Assembly (NCBI GenBank): GCA_947451145.1
Contig: CANFXW010000017.1
Location: 1 to 64,000, forward strand
Source of the DNA: Sphingomonadaceae bacterium
GTDB taxonomy: Bacteria; Pseudomonadota; Alphaproteobacteria; Sphingomonadales; Sphingomonadaceae
Length of the DNA stretch: 64,000 nucleotides
Direction: 5' to 3'
Shown here in pieces: positions 1-12,575 of the stretch. A model generated the notes under the pieces. The model was not told the DNA's origin. It saw only the letters and a list, made by a program, of their open reading frames with translations, and did not search any database. The translations under genes were made by a program, and so were the position numbers. How positions within the stretch are numbered: the first letter of the stretch is position 1; the number at the start of each line of letters is the position of its first letter.

Positions 1-69
1 GGCCTTGGTGATCTTCTGGGTCGATTTGACCGAGTTGATCCGACCTTTAAGTTCCTTGAGACTGGCCAT
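1..69 (-). CDS. atpG: ATP synthase gamma subunit, N-terminal fragment
   Basis: Only the first 23 codons lie in the window; the gene continues past base 1. The start reads MASLKELKGRINSVKSTQKI, the usual beginning of the F1 gamma subunit, the central rotor shaft of the ATP synthase in the cytoplasmic F1 sector. It follows atpA on the same strand after a 26-base gap, matching the standard atpHAGDC order. The start ATG lies at 69-67. Identification rests on this short conserved N-terminus plus gene order. Confidence 0.93.
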   Translation of the reverse strand, partial: MASLKELKGRINSVKSTQKITKA

Positions 70-95
70 CGCCAACTTACTCCGTCAGCGAGTGA

Positions 96-2182
<2,087 letters not shown>

Positions 2183-2491
2183 GCGCTTAGGTTCCTTGCA
2201 TCGGGTGACGGACAGGGAATGAGGCGATCCGCAAGCGGCACACCTCCTGTCGACGGGGGCGCGCATAGCGAGCGTTTTGCTGCATTGCAAGGTGGCTTGC
2301 GGATAAGGTGCATACCAATGCGCTTCGCAGACCCCGAAGCCCGCCCTGAACCACGATTTTGCGCCGTTCGGGGAGGATCGCCTCTGCGATTGCGCCTCCA
2401 TGCCAATTCCCTGCCGGCTTTTTGATCGCAAGACGCGGGAAGCGGCTCGCTCGAATCCCCTCCAAGGTTTGCCTGATGGAGGAACAATGGC
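2183..2491. promoter_or_regulatory. Divergent promoter region between atpH and ada
   Basis: About 309 bases separate the starts of the divergent atp operon and ada, so promoters for both must lie here. No RNA gene, long hairpin or clear Ada-box could be picked out by eye. A strong ribosome binding site GGAGGA at 2478-2483 serves ada. The open frame extending through this stretch on the minus strand shows no family resemblance and is read as chance. Confidence 0.45.
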
Positions 2492-3538
2492 ATGAACCAC
2501 ATAATGATCGACACAACGCTTACCGATGATGAAGCATGGATCGCCGTTCTTGCCCGCGACCGCGCCTTTGACGGCCGCTTTGTTACGGGCGTGCTCTCTA
2601 CCGGTATTTATTGCCGCCCCAGTTGCTCGGCGCGCCATCCCCGGCGGGAGAATGTGCGCTTCTTTGCGGGCGGGGCAGAGGCGCGCGCCGCGGGCCTGCG
2701 GCCTTGCAAACGCTGCCTCCCCGACGATGTCAGCCGTGATGAGAAGGCGGTTCTGGCTGCCATCGAAACGATCAAGGCCAGCGAGGAGGTTCCGGCACTG
2801 GCGGGTCTCGCTGCTGATGCCGGTTATTCGGTATCGCATTTCCAGCGCCTGTTCACGCGGATGACCGGGCTTTCGCCCGCCGCCTATAGCCGCGCGCTGC
2901 GGCTTGAGCGGGCGCGGGAAGCGCTGTCGGGTGGCGAGCGGGTGACCGATGCTATCTATGATGCCGGTTATTCGGCACCGTCACGGTTTTATGAAGCATC
3001 GGGGAAACGCATGGGCATGGCGCCATCGGCTTGGGCAAACGGAGGCAAGGGGGTGACAATCCGCTGGGCGGTGGTGCCAACATCACTTGGCCCGATGCTG
3101 CTCGCCGCGACCGAGAAGGGTGTCTGCCGCCTGTCCTTCAACGAAGGCCGCGAGGCGCTGGAAGAACGCTTCCCGCATGCCGAGCTGATCGAAGGCGGCA
3201 ATGAATTCTCGGCGCTGGTCGAGCAGGTTGTCGCCTCGGTAGAAAAACCGGGCACGGCGCATGCTGTGCCCCTCGACGTGCAGGGCACGGCCTTTCAGGA
3301 AGCGGTATGGCGTGAGTTGCGCCGCATCCCGCCGGGAGAAACACGCAGCTACGCCGAAATCGCCGCCGCCGTCGGCAAACCGGGAGCGGTTCGCGCTTGC
3401 GGTTCGGCCAACGGGGCAAACAATGTGGCGGTGCTGATTCCCTGCCACCGGGTGATCCGCAGCGACGGCAGCCTTGGCGGCTATGCCTACGGGCTGGAGA
3501 TCAAGCAGGAATTGCTGGAGCGGGAAGCCAAGGCCTAG
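2492..3538 (+). CDS. ada: Ada bifunctional regulator / O6-methylguanine-DNA methyltransferase
   Basis: This is a 348-residue Ada protein, which removes methyl groups from alkylated DNA and activates the adaptive response. The N-terminal zinc site carries Cys41, Cys45, Cys72 and Cys75 (YCRPSC and PCKRC), where methyl phosphotriester transfer occurs. An AraC-type HTH covers about residues 90-190, and the methyltransferase domain ends the protein with the PCHRV active site (Cys318). The start is fixed by GGAGGA 8 bases upstream. Its stop shares the palindromic CTAG at 3535-3538 with the stop of the convergent neighbour. No alkB or alkA gene is adjacent. Confidence 0.95.
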   Translation: MNHIMIDTTLTDDEAWIAVLARDRAFDGRFVTGVLSTGIYCRPSCSARHPRRENVRFFAGGAEARAAGLRPCKRCLPDDVSRDEKAVLAAIETIKASEEVPALAGLAADAGYSVSHFQRLFTRMTGLSPAAYSRALRLERAREALSGGERVTDAIYDAGYSAPSRFYEASGKRMGMAPSAWANGGKGVTIRWAVVPTSLGPMLLAATEKGVCRLSFNEGREALEERFPHAELIEGGNEFSALVEQVVASVEKPGTAHAVPLDVQGTAFQEAVWRELRRIPPGETRSYAEIAAAVGKPGAVRACGSANGANNVAVLIPCHRVIRSDGSLGGYAYGLEIKQELLEREAKA

Positions 3539-5253
3539 CCTGCGGGTCTTGGCGCATCCCCCGCTGGCTTTGGTTCCGTCGCAGCAGGCTTTGCGTCGCC
3601 CTTTGTCGCTTCGGCATCAGCCTTCATATTCTGCAGCTTCTTGAGCATGGCGCGTGAGAGCGGGCGTGCGTGCGGGCTGTAGGCGATGACCTTCATCAAC
3701 TCGATCGCTGCATCAAATTGTGCACGCCGCGCCAGATCGAATGCCAGTTTCGAGCGAAGGTCCTCAGCTTCGGGTGCGCGCTGGAAGGCCTGTTCAAGGC
3801 CTTGGATCGCACCGGCCGGAGGAGCCTTACCCTGACGCTTGAATGACATGAACCAGCCGAGCGCCGCCAGCGCATCGTCGGGATCGGCAGCGCTTGCCTT
3901 GCGGTACCAGCTCCGCGCCGCCTGCCAGTGCGATGCCGAATTATCGTTCGCTTGCTTCAGTCGCCAGGTGGTGACCTCGCCCTTCACGTCGTTGGCGATG
4001 ACATTGGCGGGATCGACAGCAAGCGCCCGGTCTGCAGCAGCCTCGGCAGCGGAATCGCCAGCGTGCGCGGCCACAGTATCATCATCCTTGATCGCCGTGA
4101 CAACGATCTCATCATCGTCGCCATCCTTTGCCTTGTCCTTGGAGGCGGACTTGGCCTTATCCTTTTCTTTTTCTTTGGCCTTGCGGTCAGCTTCTTCCTT
4201 CTCGTGCTCGGCCTTGGCCGCCACTTTGGCGGCAACGGTCAGCTCGGCAAAGGCCAGCTCGGACCACAGCTCGGCATTCTGGGGGTTCTGCGCGGTGAGG
4301 GTTTTGAGCGTATCGCGCGCCTGTACGACCTGTCCGCCGGCCCGGCGCTTCAGGCGCAGCTCGACCAGTTGTGATTGCACGGGATCGAGCTGACTAACCG
4401 TTATCGGACCATCAACTGCAATTGCCCGGCTTGACGATATAAACTGCATCTTGGCGCTGACGTAGGATTGCAGCGCTCTTTCGAGACCCTTGAGATCACC
4501 AAAAGTGGTCTTCGCCGCCTCCAGGCTGGGCGTGCCGCTGGTTACCAACTGGGTATACTGCGAGAGCTTCCCGGCATATTGCGGCTGGGTGTAGAGCATG
4601 TGCGCCAAAAGCCAAGACCGAGCATAGAACTGGAAAATCTCGCCTCCCCGGAGTTTGGATATCTTGCTGTCGAGCAGTTTTTCGACCGGTAGCGGCGAAT
4701 CTGTCACCAGATCGCGCGTTCGGTAACGGGCCGGCTTGCCCAGCGTCCAGTTGCCGTCAGGTGCTATCGTTGCCGTCGCGACAAATTCGGCAAAGCCCTC
4801 GGTGAACCAAGCCGGATAGGCGGCGGTGAAGTGGCGGAACATGAAATGGTGGGCATATTCATGGAACAGCACTTCCTGGCCCGAAAGGTCGAACAGATCG
4901 TCCTTCTTGCCGCGGTGGACAACAGCGAAGCTGGTTTCGGTTTCCGGGATGTAGAATCCGGCGACGATCTCGGGCCGACCCTCCAGAACTGCGCCGACAT
5001 CTGACTGGCTGCTGACGACATAGATCGTCAGCCGCTTTGGGTTCTCGTCGCGGCCAACGCCAAAGCGCAGGCGCAGTAAGGCATCAAAGCGTTCAACATC
5101 GTTGGCGAACTGCTCAAGCCCGGCGCGATCGCCGTTGCTGTAGATGATGAAGTTGTGCGTATCAGCGCGCGTCCATGCGGCGAGCGCCGTTGTTGACCAC
5201 AATCCAGCCGCCGCACTGATCAAACAGGCGGTAAAAAGTCGCAATCGTTTCAT
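3535..5253 (-). CDS. Secreted gluzincin-like peptidase with TPR-type C-terminal half
   Basis: This encodes a 572-residue protein with a signal peptide (MKRLRLFTACLISAAAGLWS, ending near ALA). It has a zinc peptidase motif HEYAHH at 131-136 and a candidate third ligand in TEGFAEF at 152-158, so the first half is probably a periplasmic metallopeptidase of the gluzincin type. The second half looks like TPR repeats, interrupted by a highly charged Lys/Glu/Asp-rich segment near residues 400-430. The ATG at 5253 follows a GGGGGA sequence; a longer frame upstream has no signal-like start and was not used. Substrate unknown. Confidence 0.72.
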   Translation of the reverse strand: MKRLRLFTACLISAAAGLWSTTALAAWTRADTHNFIIYSNGDRAGLEQFANDVERFDALLRLRFGVGRDENPKRLTIYVVSSQSDVGAVLEGRPEIVAGFYIPETETSFAVVHRGKKDDLFDLSGQEVLFHEYAHHFMFRHFTAAYPAWFTEGFAEFVATATIAPDGNWTLGKPARYRTRDLVTDSPLPVEKLLDSKISKLRGGEIFQFYARSWLLAHMLYTQPQYAGKLSQYTQLVTSGTPSLEAAKTTFGDLKGLERALQSYVSAKMQFISSSRAIAVDGPITVSQLDPVQSQLVELRLKRRAGGQVVQARDTLKTLTAQNPQNAELWSELAFAELTVAAKVAAKAEHEKEEADRKAKEKEKDKAKSASKDKAKDGDDDEIVVTAIKDDDTVAAHAGDSAAEAAADRALAVDPANVIANDVKGEVTTWRLKQANDNSASHWQAARSWYRKASAADPDDALAALGWFMSFKRQGKAPPAGAIQGLEQAFQRAPEAEDLRSKLAFDLARRAQFDAAIELMKVIAYSPHARPLSRAMLKKLQNMKADAEATKGDAKPAATEPKPAGDAPRPAG

Positions 5254-5377
5254 AACATTGTCCCCCACATGCCCGATGTCTCGCTCAGCTCGAAAACTGT
5301 TGCAAGGGGGATCGTCAGCTGTCCGCTCGACAAGATATCCGATGTCTATATCAAGCGGTGGATGGGAGAGCAGGGAC

Positions 5378-6250
5378 ATGAGCGAAATCAAGATTGGGCA
5401 AAGCAGTCTGGGAGGCCGGATTTTGCGGCATCCGCTGGTGCTGCTGATCATCGGCTTTGTTTTCTTTGGTGTTCTCTATGTCCTGACCGGCGCGGCGGCC
5501 TCTGCCTATAAGCCTCTGCGCAACACGCCCTTGCAATCGCTGATTACGCTCGCCTGTGCGGCGCTGGCGATAGTCATCTTCAAGCTGTTTCAGCGCAGGA
5601 TCGAGCGGCGCGAGGATGCCGAATTCACCCTTGCGGGGGCTGGCAAAGAGCTTGGCCTTGGCCTTCTCATTGGCTTCCTGCTGTTTTCTGTGATGGTTGG
5701 CATTGTCGCGCTGCTGGGCGGCTTTGGCATCGATGGCGTGCGCGGACTGGGTCGGTTCTGGTCGGTGCTGTCGCTGGCAATCGCCTCGGGCCTGTTCGAG
5801 GAAGTGATGTTTCGCGGCATTGCCTTCCGCCAGATCGAGGCCATGGCCGGATCGTGGGTGGCGCTGGCGCTGACCTCGGCCTTTTTCGGCGCGGCCCATC
5901 TCGCGAACCCTGATGCAACGCTGTTCGCTGCCTTTGCCATCGCGGTAGAGGCCGGAATTCTGCTCGGCGCAGCCTATATGCTTACGCGGCGGCTGTGGCT
6001 GGCGGCCGGCATTCACGCGGCGTGGAATTTCACCCAAGGCTGGATCTTCTCGGCACCGGTCTCTGGCGGCAAGGCCCCTGATGGCCTGCTGCTCACCCAC
6101 CGCAGCGGGCCCGATTGGCTGACTGGTGGCGGCTTCGGGCTGGAGGCTTCGGTCATCGCGATGCTGGTGGCGACAGCGGCCGGTCTGGTGATGCTGGTGC
6201 TGGCGGTGCGCAAAGGGCGGGTTGTCGCGCCGCGCTGGAAACGAGCCTAA
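5378..6250 (+). CDS. CPBP family intramembrane metalloprotease
   Basis: A 290-residue polytopic inner-membrane protein of the CPBP (CAAX protease and bacteriocin-processing) family. The family motifs are visible: EEVMFRG with the paired glutamates and arginine, FGAAH, and HAAWNF, which supply the metal-binding and catalytic residues inside the membrane. Several hydrophobic helices run through the protein. The start MSEIKIGQSS is preceded by GGGAGAG at about 5364. Members process prenylated or bacteriocin-like peptides, but the substrate here cannot be told. Its stop overlaps the convergent priA stop in the tetramer CTAA at 6247-6250. Confidence 0.88.
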   Translation: MSEIKIGQSSLGGRILRHPLVLLIIGFVFFGVLYVLTGAAASAYKPLRNTPLQSLITLACAALAIVIFKLFQRRIERREDAEFTLAGAGKELGLGLLIGFLLFSVMVGIVALLGGFGIDGVRGLGRFWSVLSLAIASGLFEEVMFRGIAFRQIEAMAGSWVALALTSAFFGAAHLANPDATLFAAFAIAVEAGILLGAAYMLTRRLWLAAGIHAAWNFTQGWIFSAPVSGGKAPDGLLLTHRSGPDWLTGGGFGLEASVIAMLVATAAGLVMLVLAVRKGRVVAPRWKRA

Positions 6251-8412
6251 ACAAAGCTGTACGGATCGATGTCCACCGCCACCCGAACCCCGCGCGGGAA
6301 CTGTAGCGGTTCCAGCCAGCGGCGGATGATGGCCTGCAACTCGGCCGTGCGCCGGGCATTGATCAGCAGGCGATAGCGATGGCGGCCGCGCAGCAGCGAT
6401 AGCGGGGCAGGCGCCGGGCCGTAGATGAATATGTCGGGCTCGTCGGGCCGAACGCCGCCGATGGCGCGGGCGGCGTCGCGGGCTTCGGCATTGTCTTCGG
6501 ATGAGACGATGATCGCCGCCCAGCGTCCGAACGGCGGAGCCATGGCATCGCGGCGGGCTTCGGCCTCGGCGGCATAGAAGGCATCGCGATCTCCGCTGGC
6601 GAGTGCTTCGATCACCGGCGCTTCGGGGTGGCGGGTCTGGATGTAGACTTCGCCCGGCTTCTCGGCGCGGCCCGCGCGGCCTGCGACCTGGGCGATTTGC
6701 TGATAAGACCGCTCGCCCGCGCGCAGATCGCCGCCCTCCAGGCCAAGGTCGGCATCGACCACGCCGACCAGTGTCAGATCGGGGAAGTGATAGCCCTTGG
6801 TAACCAGCTGCGTGCCGACGATCACGTCGATCATCTTGTTCTCCGCCGCCTCGACAAAGTCGGAGATCTTGGCAGGGCTGTTCAGTGTGTCAGAGGTCGC
6901 CAGTGCAATCCGCGCTTCGGGCATCAACTCGCGCACTTCATCGGCAATGCGCTCCACCCCGGGGCCGCAAGCGACGAGGCAATCGCCGGTGCCGCATTCG
7001 GGGCAGGTCTCGGGCACCGGCAGCTCGTGCCCGCAGTGATGGCAGGCCAGCCGCCGCGAGAGCCGGTGCTCGACCAGCCATGCCGTGCAATTGGGACACT
7101 GGAAACGGTGGCCGCAGTTCCGGCACAGCGTGAGCGGGGCATAGCCGCGGCGGTTGAGGAACAGCAGGCTTTGCTCGCCGCGCTCCAGCCGCGCCTGCAT
7201 TTGCTCGACCAGCCGCGGGGCGAGCCAGCGGCCGCGCTCGGGAGGTTCGGCGCGCAGGTCGACGATCTCGATATGCGGCAGGGTGGCCCCGCCGAAGCGG
7301 TCTGGCAGGTCTACCTTTTCGTAAACCCCGGCCTCGGCCAGTTGCATCGATTCGAGCGCTGGCGTGGCGCTGGCGAGGATCACCGGTGCCTGTTCAAACC
7401 GCGCCCGGATCACCGCGACATCGCGGGCATTATAGCGCACGCCGTCATCCTGTTTGAACGAAACCTCGTGCGCCTCGTCCACCACGATCAGCCCCAGCCG
7501 CGCATAGGGCAGGAACAGTGCCGAGCGCGCGCCGACGACGACCTGCGCTTCACCCTTCACAATCGCTCGCCATGCCCGCCGCCGCTCGGTCGATTTGAGC
7601 GAGGAATGCCACAGCACCGGCGGGACACCGAACCGTGCCTCGAACCGGCGCAGGAAGTTCTCGGTGAGCGCGATTTCGGGGAGCAGGACCAGCACCTGTT
7701 TTTTGAGGGCAATCGCCTCGGCCACGGCTTCGAAATAGCATTCGGTCTTGCCCGATCCAGTCACGCCGTCGAGCAGGAAGGGCTGGAACCCGCCCTGCTG
7801 CACCGCTGCAACGAACTTGTCTGCGGCGGCTTTCTGTCCATCGCTGAGATCAGGCGCGGCGAAGTCTGGACGGGCGCGGGGGTAGGGGCGGTCGAGATCG
7901 ACTGCCACCGGTTCAAGCAGTCCCGAACTCGCCATGCCGCGAAGCACGCCTTCTGACACGCTTGCCCGCTCGGCCAGTTCGCGGATCGTCGCCTGTTCGC
8001 CTTCCAGCGCATCCATCGCGGCGGCGCGCTGCGGGGTGAGGCGTTTGGGTTCCACGCCGGTCAGCCGGTACTCGGTCATCGTCCCGCCGCCGCGCAGAGC
8101 TGCCGCAGAGCCAATCGCCATGCGCGCGACCGATTGCATCGGCGCGCAGTAATAGTCTGCGGTCCACTCAATCAGGCGGCGCAGGGCTGCGGGCAGGGGC
8201 GGGGCGGGAAGCACCTCGATCAGCGGGCGCAGCCGCGATTCGGCGACTTCCTCACCGGGCAATCGCTCGCTCTCCCAGACAATGCCCAGCACCTGTCTGG
8301 GCCCCAGCGGGGCGATTACCAGCGATCCATACTCGACAGCCATGCCCTCGGGCACCCGATAGTCGAGCACTCCCAGAACCTGGTTGAATACGAGGAGTCG
8401 AACGCGGCGCAT
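6247..8412 (-). CDS. priA: Primosomal replication restart helicase PriA
   Basis: A 721-residue superfamily 2 helicase that restarts stalled replication forks by loading the replicative helicase. It shows the Walker A sequence GVTGSGKTE, the DEAH box DEAHEVSF, and the cysteine-rich zinc region with four CxxC pairs (CRNC, CPNC, CHHC, CPEC). Length and domain order are normal. The ATG at 8412 has a near-perfect ribosome site (GGAGG) 6 bases upstream. It is divergent from the transaldolase gene with only 80 bases between starts, so both promoters are packed into that gap. Confidence 0.97.
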   Translation of the reverse strand: MRRVRLLVFNQVLGVLDYRVPEGMAVEYGSLVIAPLGPRQVLGIVWESERLPGEEVAESRLRPLIEVLPAPPLPAALRRLIEWTADYYCAPMQSVARMAIGSAAALRGGGTMTEYRLTGVEPKRLTPQRAAAMDALEGEQATIRELAERASVSEGVLRGMASSGLLEPVAVDLDRPYPRARPDFAAPDLSDGQKAAADKFVAAVQQGGFQPFLLDGVTGSGKTECYFEAVAEAIALKKQVLVLLPEIALTENFLRRFEARFGVPPVLWHSSLKSTERRRAWRAIVKGEAQVVVGARSALFLPYARLGLIVVDEAHEVSFKQDDGVRYNARDVAVIRARFEQAPVILASATPALESMQLAEAGVYEKVDLPDRFGGATLPHIEIVDLRAEPPERGRWLAPRLVEQMQARLERGEQSLLFLNRRGYAPLTLCRNCGHRFQCPNCTAWLVEHRLSRRLACHHCGHELPVPETCPECGTGDCLVACGPGVERIADEVRELMPEARIALATSDTLNSPAKISDFVEAAENKMIDVIVGTQLVTKGYHFPDLTLVGVVDADLGLEGGDLRAGERSYQQIAQVAGRAGRAEKPGEVYIQTRHPEAPVIEALASGDRDAFYAAEAEARRDAMAPPFGRWAAIIVSSEDNAEARDAARAIGGVRPDEPDIFIYGPAPAPLSLLRGRHRYRLLINARRTAELQAIIRRWLEPLQFPRGVRVAVDIDPYSFV

Positions 8413-8492
8413 TGTTCCTCCTATATGGGGTGGCGCGAGACAGCGACAGGGCTATAGGCTCAAGCACACAGATTCGATTGAGGGCCCACGCC

Positions 8493-9143
8493 ATGAAGTT
8501 CTTTGCCGACACCGCCGAAATCGCCGACATCAAGGAACTGGCCGCCACCGGCCTGCTCGATGGAGTTACCACCAACCCTTCGCTGATCATGAAGTCGGGC
8601 CGCGATTTCATGGAAGTGACCAAGGAAATCTGCAGCATCGTTTCCGGCCCGGTCAGCGCCGAAGTGGTCGCGCTCGATCACGAAGGCATGATGCGTGAGG
8701 CCGAAGTGCTGCGCAAGATCGCTGACAACGTCTGCATCAAGGTGCCGCTGACGCTCGAAGGTCTGAAAACCTGCAAGGCGCTGACCAGCGATGGTTCGAT
8801 GGTCAATGTCACGCTGTGCTTCTCGGCCAATCAGGCGCTGCTGGCGGCAAAGGCCGGCGCGACCTTCGTTTCGCCTTTCGTCGGTCGGCACGATGACAAC
8901 GGTTTTGATGGCATGCAGCTGATCGGCGATATCCGCCTGATCTATGACAACTATGACTTCCGCACCGAAATCCTCGTCGCATCCGTGCGCCATGGCATCC
9001 ATGTGCTTGAGGCTGCCAAGATCGGTGCCGACGTGATGACCGCGCCGCCTGCGGTGATCAAGGGGCTGGTCAAGCACGTGCTGACCGACAAGGGAATCGA
9101 AGGCTTCCTCGCTGACTGGGCGAAGACCGGGCAGAAGATTTGA
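8493..9143 (+). CDS. Transaldolase, fructose-6-phosphate aldolase-like small type
   Basis: A 216-residue single-domain aldolase of the TalC/Fsa type. These enzymes form a Schiff base on a lysine and transfer or cleave dihydroxyacetone units in the non-oxidative pentose phosphate pathway. Recognisable blocks are [10 protein letters not shown] at the start, [17 protein letters not shown] with the candidate Schiff-base lysine, and [11 protein letters not shown]. The ATG at 8493 has GAGGG about 9 bases upstream. It is followed by a sphingomonad-type inverted repeat. Whether it works as transaldolase or as F6P aldolase cannot be settled by reading. Confidence 0.92.
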   Translation: MKFFADTAEIADIKELAATGLLDGVTTNPSLIMKSGRDFMEVTKEICSIVSGPVSAEVVALDHEGMMREAEVLRKIADNVCIKVPLTLEGLKTCKALTSDGSMVNVTLCFSANQALLAAKAGATFVSPFVGRHDDNGFDGMQLIGDIRLIYDNYDFRTEILVASVRHGIHVLEAAKIGADVMTAPPAVIKGLVKHVLTDKGIEGFLADWAKTGQKI

Positions 9144-9164
9144 GGCAGGCGTAGCGCCAGCATC

Positions 9165-9240
9165 CTTCGACAGGCTCAGGATGAGCGGACGTTATTTTGC
9201 AACCCAGCAATATGTCCCGCTCAGGCTGAGCTTGTCGAAG
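9165..9240. repeat. Intergenic inverted repeat (CTTCGACAGGCTCAG type)
   Basis: Two arms of about 24 bases face each other: the left arm begins CTTCGACAGGCTCAG (9165) and the right arm ends GAGCTTGTCGAAG (9240). About 21 of 24 positions pair, with a loop near 25 bases. From memory this arm sequence is a common dispersed element in sphingomonad and related genomes. It sits after the transaldolase stop and before cobT, where it could act as a terminator or RNA stabiliser; that role is inferred. Confidence 0.8.
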
Positions 9241-9270
9241 CCCCCGCGCAAAGGTTAGCGTAACAGGTCA

Positions 9271-11085
9271 ATGGCCGACGAATCCCCCCTCGATCGTTTC
9301 AAGAACGTCCTGACCGGCACGGCCCGGGCGATTTCGCGCGAGCCTGAGCTTGAGGTGGCTTGGACGGCCGACAATCCGGTTCTGGCCGGCAATTCGATGC
9401 GCGTGCCGATGCCGGGCCGCGCTCTGCCCAAGGATCAGGTCGCCGAAGTGCGCGGCTTTGCTGACAGCTTCGCGCTGCGCCGCCGGTTTCACAACGAAGC
9501 GCTGCACAATCGCTCTGCCCCGGCCGAGCCCATTGCCCGCGCGGCTTTCGATGCCATCGAGCAGGTGCGGTTCGAGGCGCTGGGGGCGAAGAGCTATCCG
9601 GGCATGCGCGCCAATCTGGATGCCTCCACCAAGGTGCGGCTGGCCTCCGATCCGATCACCCGCGCTGCCAATGCTGCCGAAGTACCCGTACAGGCCGCGC
9701 TGGCGCTGATGCTGCGCGAGCACCTGACCGGGCAGGCCGTGCCCGAGCCAGCGCGCGGCGGGGTCGAGCTGGTGCGCGGCTGGATCGAGGAAAAGACCGG
9801 CAGCGATTTCGATGCGCTGGCCGCAACGCTTGACGATCAGAAGGCATTCCAGAGCCTCGCGCTCGATATGCTCCAGCACCTCGAACTGACCAAGGCCGAG
9901 CCGCAGGAAGCCACCGATCCGGACCCTGACGCTCAGGACGGCGAAGAGGAAACCGAGGACGAGGAGCAGGGCGGCGAAAGCGGCACCGAGGAACAGCCGC
10001 AGGAAGTCGCAGCCCAGCCCAGCGAAGGCGATGATGAAGCCGACAGCGATTCGCAGCGGGAATCTGGCGATGAACCCGACGAGGCCGAAAGCGGCGAAGA
10101 TGGCGAAGACGGGATGCTCCCCGTCCGGCCCAACCGCCCGTGGACCGACGATCCCTCGACCTTCGATTACAAAGTCTGGACCGACAAGTTCGACGAAGTG
10201 ATCGCCGCCAATGAACTGTGCGACGATGAGGAACTCACCCGCCTGCGCGCCTATCTCGATGCCCAGCTGAAAGGCTTGCAGGGCATCGTCACCAAGCTCG
10301 CCAACCGGCTGCAGCGCCGCCTGATGGCGCAGCAGAACCGCAGCTGGGATTTCGATCAGGAGGAAGGCCTGCTCGATGCCGCGCGGCTGGCGCGGGTGAT
10401 TGTCTCGCCGGGATCGTCGCTGTCCTACAAGGTCGAGCGCGATGTGGAATTCAAGGACACCATCGTCACCCTGCTGATCGACAATTCGGGCTCGATGCGC
10501 GGGCGGCCCATTTCGATCGCGGCGATCAGCGCCGATGTGCTGGCGCGCACGCTGGAGCGTTGCGGGGTGAAAACCGAGATCCTCGGCTTCACCACCCGCG
10601 CGTGGAAGGGCGGGCAGAGCCGCGAGGCCTGGTTGGCCGGCGGCAAGCCAGCACAGCCCGGCCGCCTCAACGATCTGCGCCACATCGTCTACAAAAAGGC
10701 CGATGAGCCCTGGCGCCACGCCCGCAAGAACCTCGGCCTGATGATGCGCGAAGGCCTGCTGAAAGAGAACATCGACGGCGAGGCGCTGCTCTGGGCCCAT
10801 TCCCGCCTGCTCGCCCGCCCCGAAGACCGCCGCGTGCTGATGGTTATTTCCGACGGCGCGCCGGTCGACGATTCGACGCTGAGCGTGAACAACGCCGGAT
10901 ACCTCGAACAGCACCTGCGCAAGGTGATCGACTGGATCGAACGGCAGAGCCCCGTCCAGCTCGTCGCCATCGGCATCGGCCACGACGTGACCCGCTATTA
11001 CAAGCGCGCCGTGACGATCATGGATGTCGAACAACTGGGCGGCACGATGATCGAGCAGCTTGCGGGATTGTTCGAGGGCGATTGA
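9271..11085 (+). CDS. cobT: Aerobic cobaltochelatase subunit CobT
   Basis: A 604-residue CobT, the partner of the AAA ATPase CobS in inserting cobalt into hydrogenobyrinic acid a,c-diamide during aerobic B12 synthesis. It has a family-typical N-terminal part, a very acidic linker (roughly residues 215-285, Glu/Asp-rich), and a C-terminal VWA domain whose MIDAS motif DNSGS is at 404-408. Length is normal. Its partner cobS begins at 63498, over 50 kb away, although the two are often neighbours. No other cobalamin gene is in the window. CobS/CobT pairs also occur outside B12 synthesis in sphingomonads, so the role is not proven. Confidence 0.92.
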   Translation: MADESPLDRFKNVLTGTARAISREPELEVAWTADNPVLAGNSMRVPMPGRALPKDQVAEVRGFADSFALRRRFHNEALHNRSAPAEPIARAAFDAIEQVRFEALGAKSYPGMRANLDASTKVRLASDPITRAANAAEVPVQAALALMLREHLTGQAVPEPARGGVELVRGWIEEKTGSDFDALAATLDDQKAFQSLALDMLQHLELTKAEPQEATDPDPDAQDGEEETEDEEQGGESGTEEQPQEVAAQPSEGDDEADSDSQRESGDEPDEAESGEDGEDGMLPVRPNRPWTDDPSTFDYKVWTDKFDEVIAANELCDDEELTRLRAYLDAQLKGLQGIVTKLANRLQRRLMAQQNRSWDFDQEEGLLDAARLARVIVSPGSSLSYKVERDVEFKDTIVTLLIDNSGSMRGRPISIAAISADVLARTLERCGVKTEILGFTTRAWKGGQSREAWLAGGKPAQPGRLNDLRHIVYKKADEPWRHARKNLGLMMREGLLKENIDGEALLWAHSRLLARPEDRRVLMVISDGAPVDDSTLSVNNAGYLEQHLRKVIDWIERQSPVQLVAIGIGHDVTRYYKRAVTIMDVEQLGGTMIEQLAGLFEGD

Positions 11086-11120
11086 CCGCGCGCCCCCGTG
11101 CCACCTAAAGCCCGCCTGCA

Positions 11121-12575
11121 ATGACCGAACCTGCCCCCCTGATGCTGTTCAACAGCCTGACCCGCCAGCTGGAGCCATTCCAGCCCGTCCACCCCGGCGA
11201 AGCGCGCGTCTATAGCTGTGGGCCGACGGTCTATAACTACCCGCACATCGGCAACATGCGGGCCTATGTATTTGCCGATATTCTGGGCCGGACGCTGAGC
11301 TTCAAGGGCTACAAACTCACCCACGTGATCAACATCACCGATGTCGGCCATCTGACCGACGATGCCGATGCCGGTGAGGACAAACTGGAGAAGGCGGCCA
11401 AGGAAAATGCCCAGTCGATCTGGGACATCGCGCGGCACTATACCGAGGCCTATTGGGCCGACATCAAGGCGCTGAACATCCGCCAGCCCGCGCACTGGTC
11501 GATCGCTACCGACTATGTGCAGAAGATGATCGAGTTCGCGAAGACGATTGCGGACAAGCACTGCTATGAGCTGGATAGCGGGCTCTATTTCGATGTCTCG
11601 ACCGTGGCGGATTATGGCCGTCTGGCCCGCGCCGCGACTGAAGAGGGTGAGGGGCGGATCGAGCAGGTTGATGGCAAGCGGCATCAAGCGGACTTCGCCA
11701 TCTGGCGCAAGACTCCCGCGGGCGAAAAGCGGCAGATGGAATGGGATTCGCCGTGGGGCCGCGGTGCGCCCGGCTGGCATCTCGAATGCTCGGTGATGTC
11801 GGGCGAACTGCTCGGCTTTCCCTTCGACATTCACACTGGCGGCATCGATCACCGCGAGATTCACCACCCCAACGAGATCGCGCAGAACCAGGCGTTCTGC
11901 TGCACCAATGGCCTAGACCTAGCCGCCAATTCCGGCGCGCGGGTGTGGATGCACAACAACTTCCTCGTCGAACGCTCGGGCAAGATGAGCAAGAGCTCGG
12001 GCGAGTTCCTGCGGCTGCAACTCCTGATCGACAAAGGCTACCACCCGCTCGCCTACCGCATGATGTGCCTGCAGGCGCATTATCGGTCTGAGCTGGAGTT
12101 CAGCTGGGAAGGGCTGGGGGCTGCGCTGGTTCGGCTGAAGCGGTTGGTGATGGGGGTTGGCAATGTGCGAGCCCAAGCGGCTGCCGCTTCCGAATCTGGC
12201 CCGAAATTCGCGCCTTTCCTAGAACGCTTTGGCGCCGCCATGGCTGAAGACCTGAACAGCCCGGTGGCACTGACTGTGTTGGAAGAAGTCGTGGCGCTGA
12301 AAAAGGTTGATGCAGCCGAAAAGCTCGCAGCGATCGCCACGATGGACGTCGTGCTCGGGCTGGATCTGCTCACCATCGTTCGCACCGACCTGCGCGTCCG
12401 CCCCAAGGCCGCTACCATCACCGAAGCCGAAATCGAAGCTACCCTCGCTGCCCGCAAAGAGGCCCGCGCCGCCAAGGACTTCGCCACCTCTGACAAGCTG
12501 CGCGATGAACTCACTGCACAGGGCGTCGAGGTGATGGACGGCGATCCGCTGGGGTGGGACTGGAAACTGGGGTGA
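11121..12575 (+). CDS. cysS: Cysteinyl-tRNA synthetase
   Basis: A 484-residue class I aminoacyl-tRNA synthetase charging tRNA-Cys. The HIGH-like signature is HIGN at 42-45, and KMSKS is at 288-292. The zinc-site pieces CGPTVY near residue 33, the cysteine in WHLECS and the HHPNE segment are also visible. The start ATG at 11121 lies 35 bases after cobT, so they may be co-transcribed. Its TGA overlaps the GTG start of the next gene in the tetramer GTGA, coupling it to the RES-domain gene. Confidence 0.97.
   Translation: MTEPAPLMLFNSLTRQLEPFQPVHPGEARVYSCGPTVYNYPHIGNMRAYVFADILGRTLSFKGYKLTHVINITDVGHLTDDADAGEDKLEKAAKENAQSIWDIARHYTEAYWADIKALNIRQPAHWSIATDYVQKMIEFAKTIADKHCYELDSGLYFDVSTVADYGRLARAATEEGEGRIEQVDGKRHQADFAIWRKTPAGEKRQMEWDSPWGRGAPGWHLECSVMSGELLGFPFDIHTGGIDHREIHHPNEIAQNQAFCCTNGLDLAANSGARVWMHNNFLVERSGKMSKSSGEFLRLQLLIDKGYHPLAYRMMCLQAHYRSELEFSWEGLGAALVRLKRLVMGVGNVRAQAAAASESGPKFAPFLERFGAAMAEDLNSPVALTVLEEVVALKKVDAAEKLAAIATMDVVLGLDLLTIVRTDLRVRPKAATITEAEIEATLAARKEARAAKDFATSDKLRDELTAQGVEVMDGDPLGWDWKLG

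Noticed and set aside
2183..2839. Upstream extension of the atpH frame
   Set aside because: The extension crosses the ada start and has no resemblance to the delta subunit; the GTG at 2182 gives the normal length.
9268..11121. 617-codon open frame opposite cobT
   Set aside because: It is antisense to the whole cobT gene, full of histidine and leucine runs typical of antisense frames, and lacks a start context.
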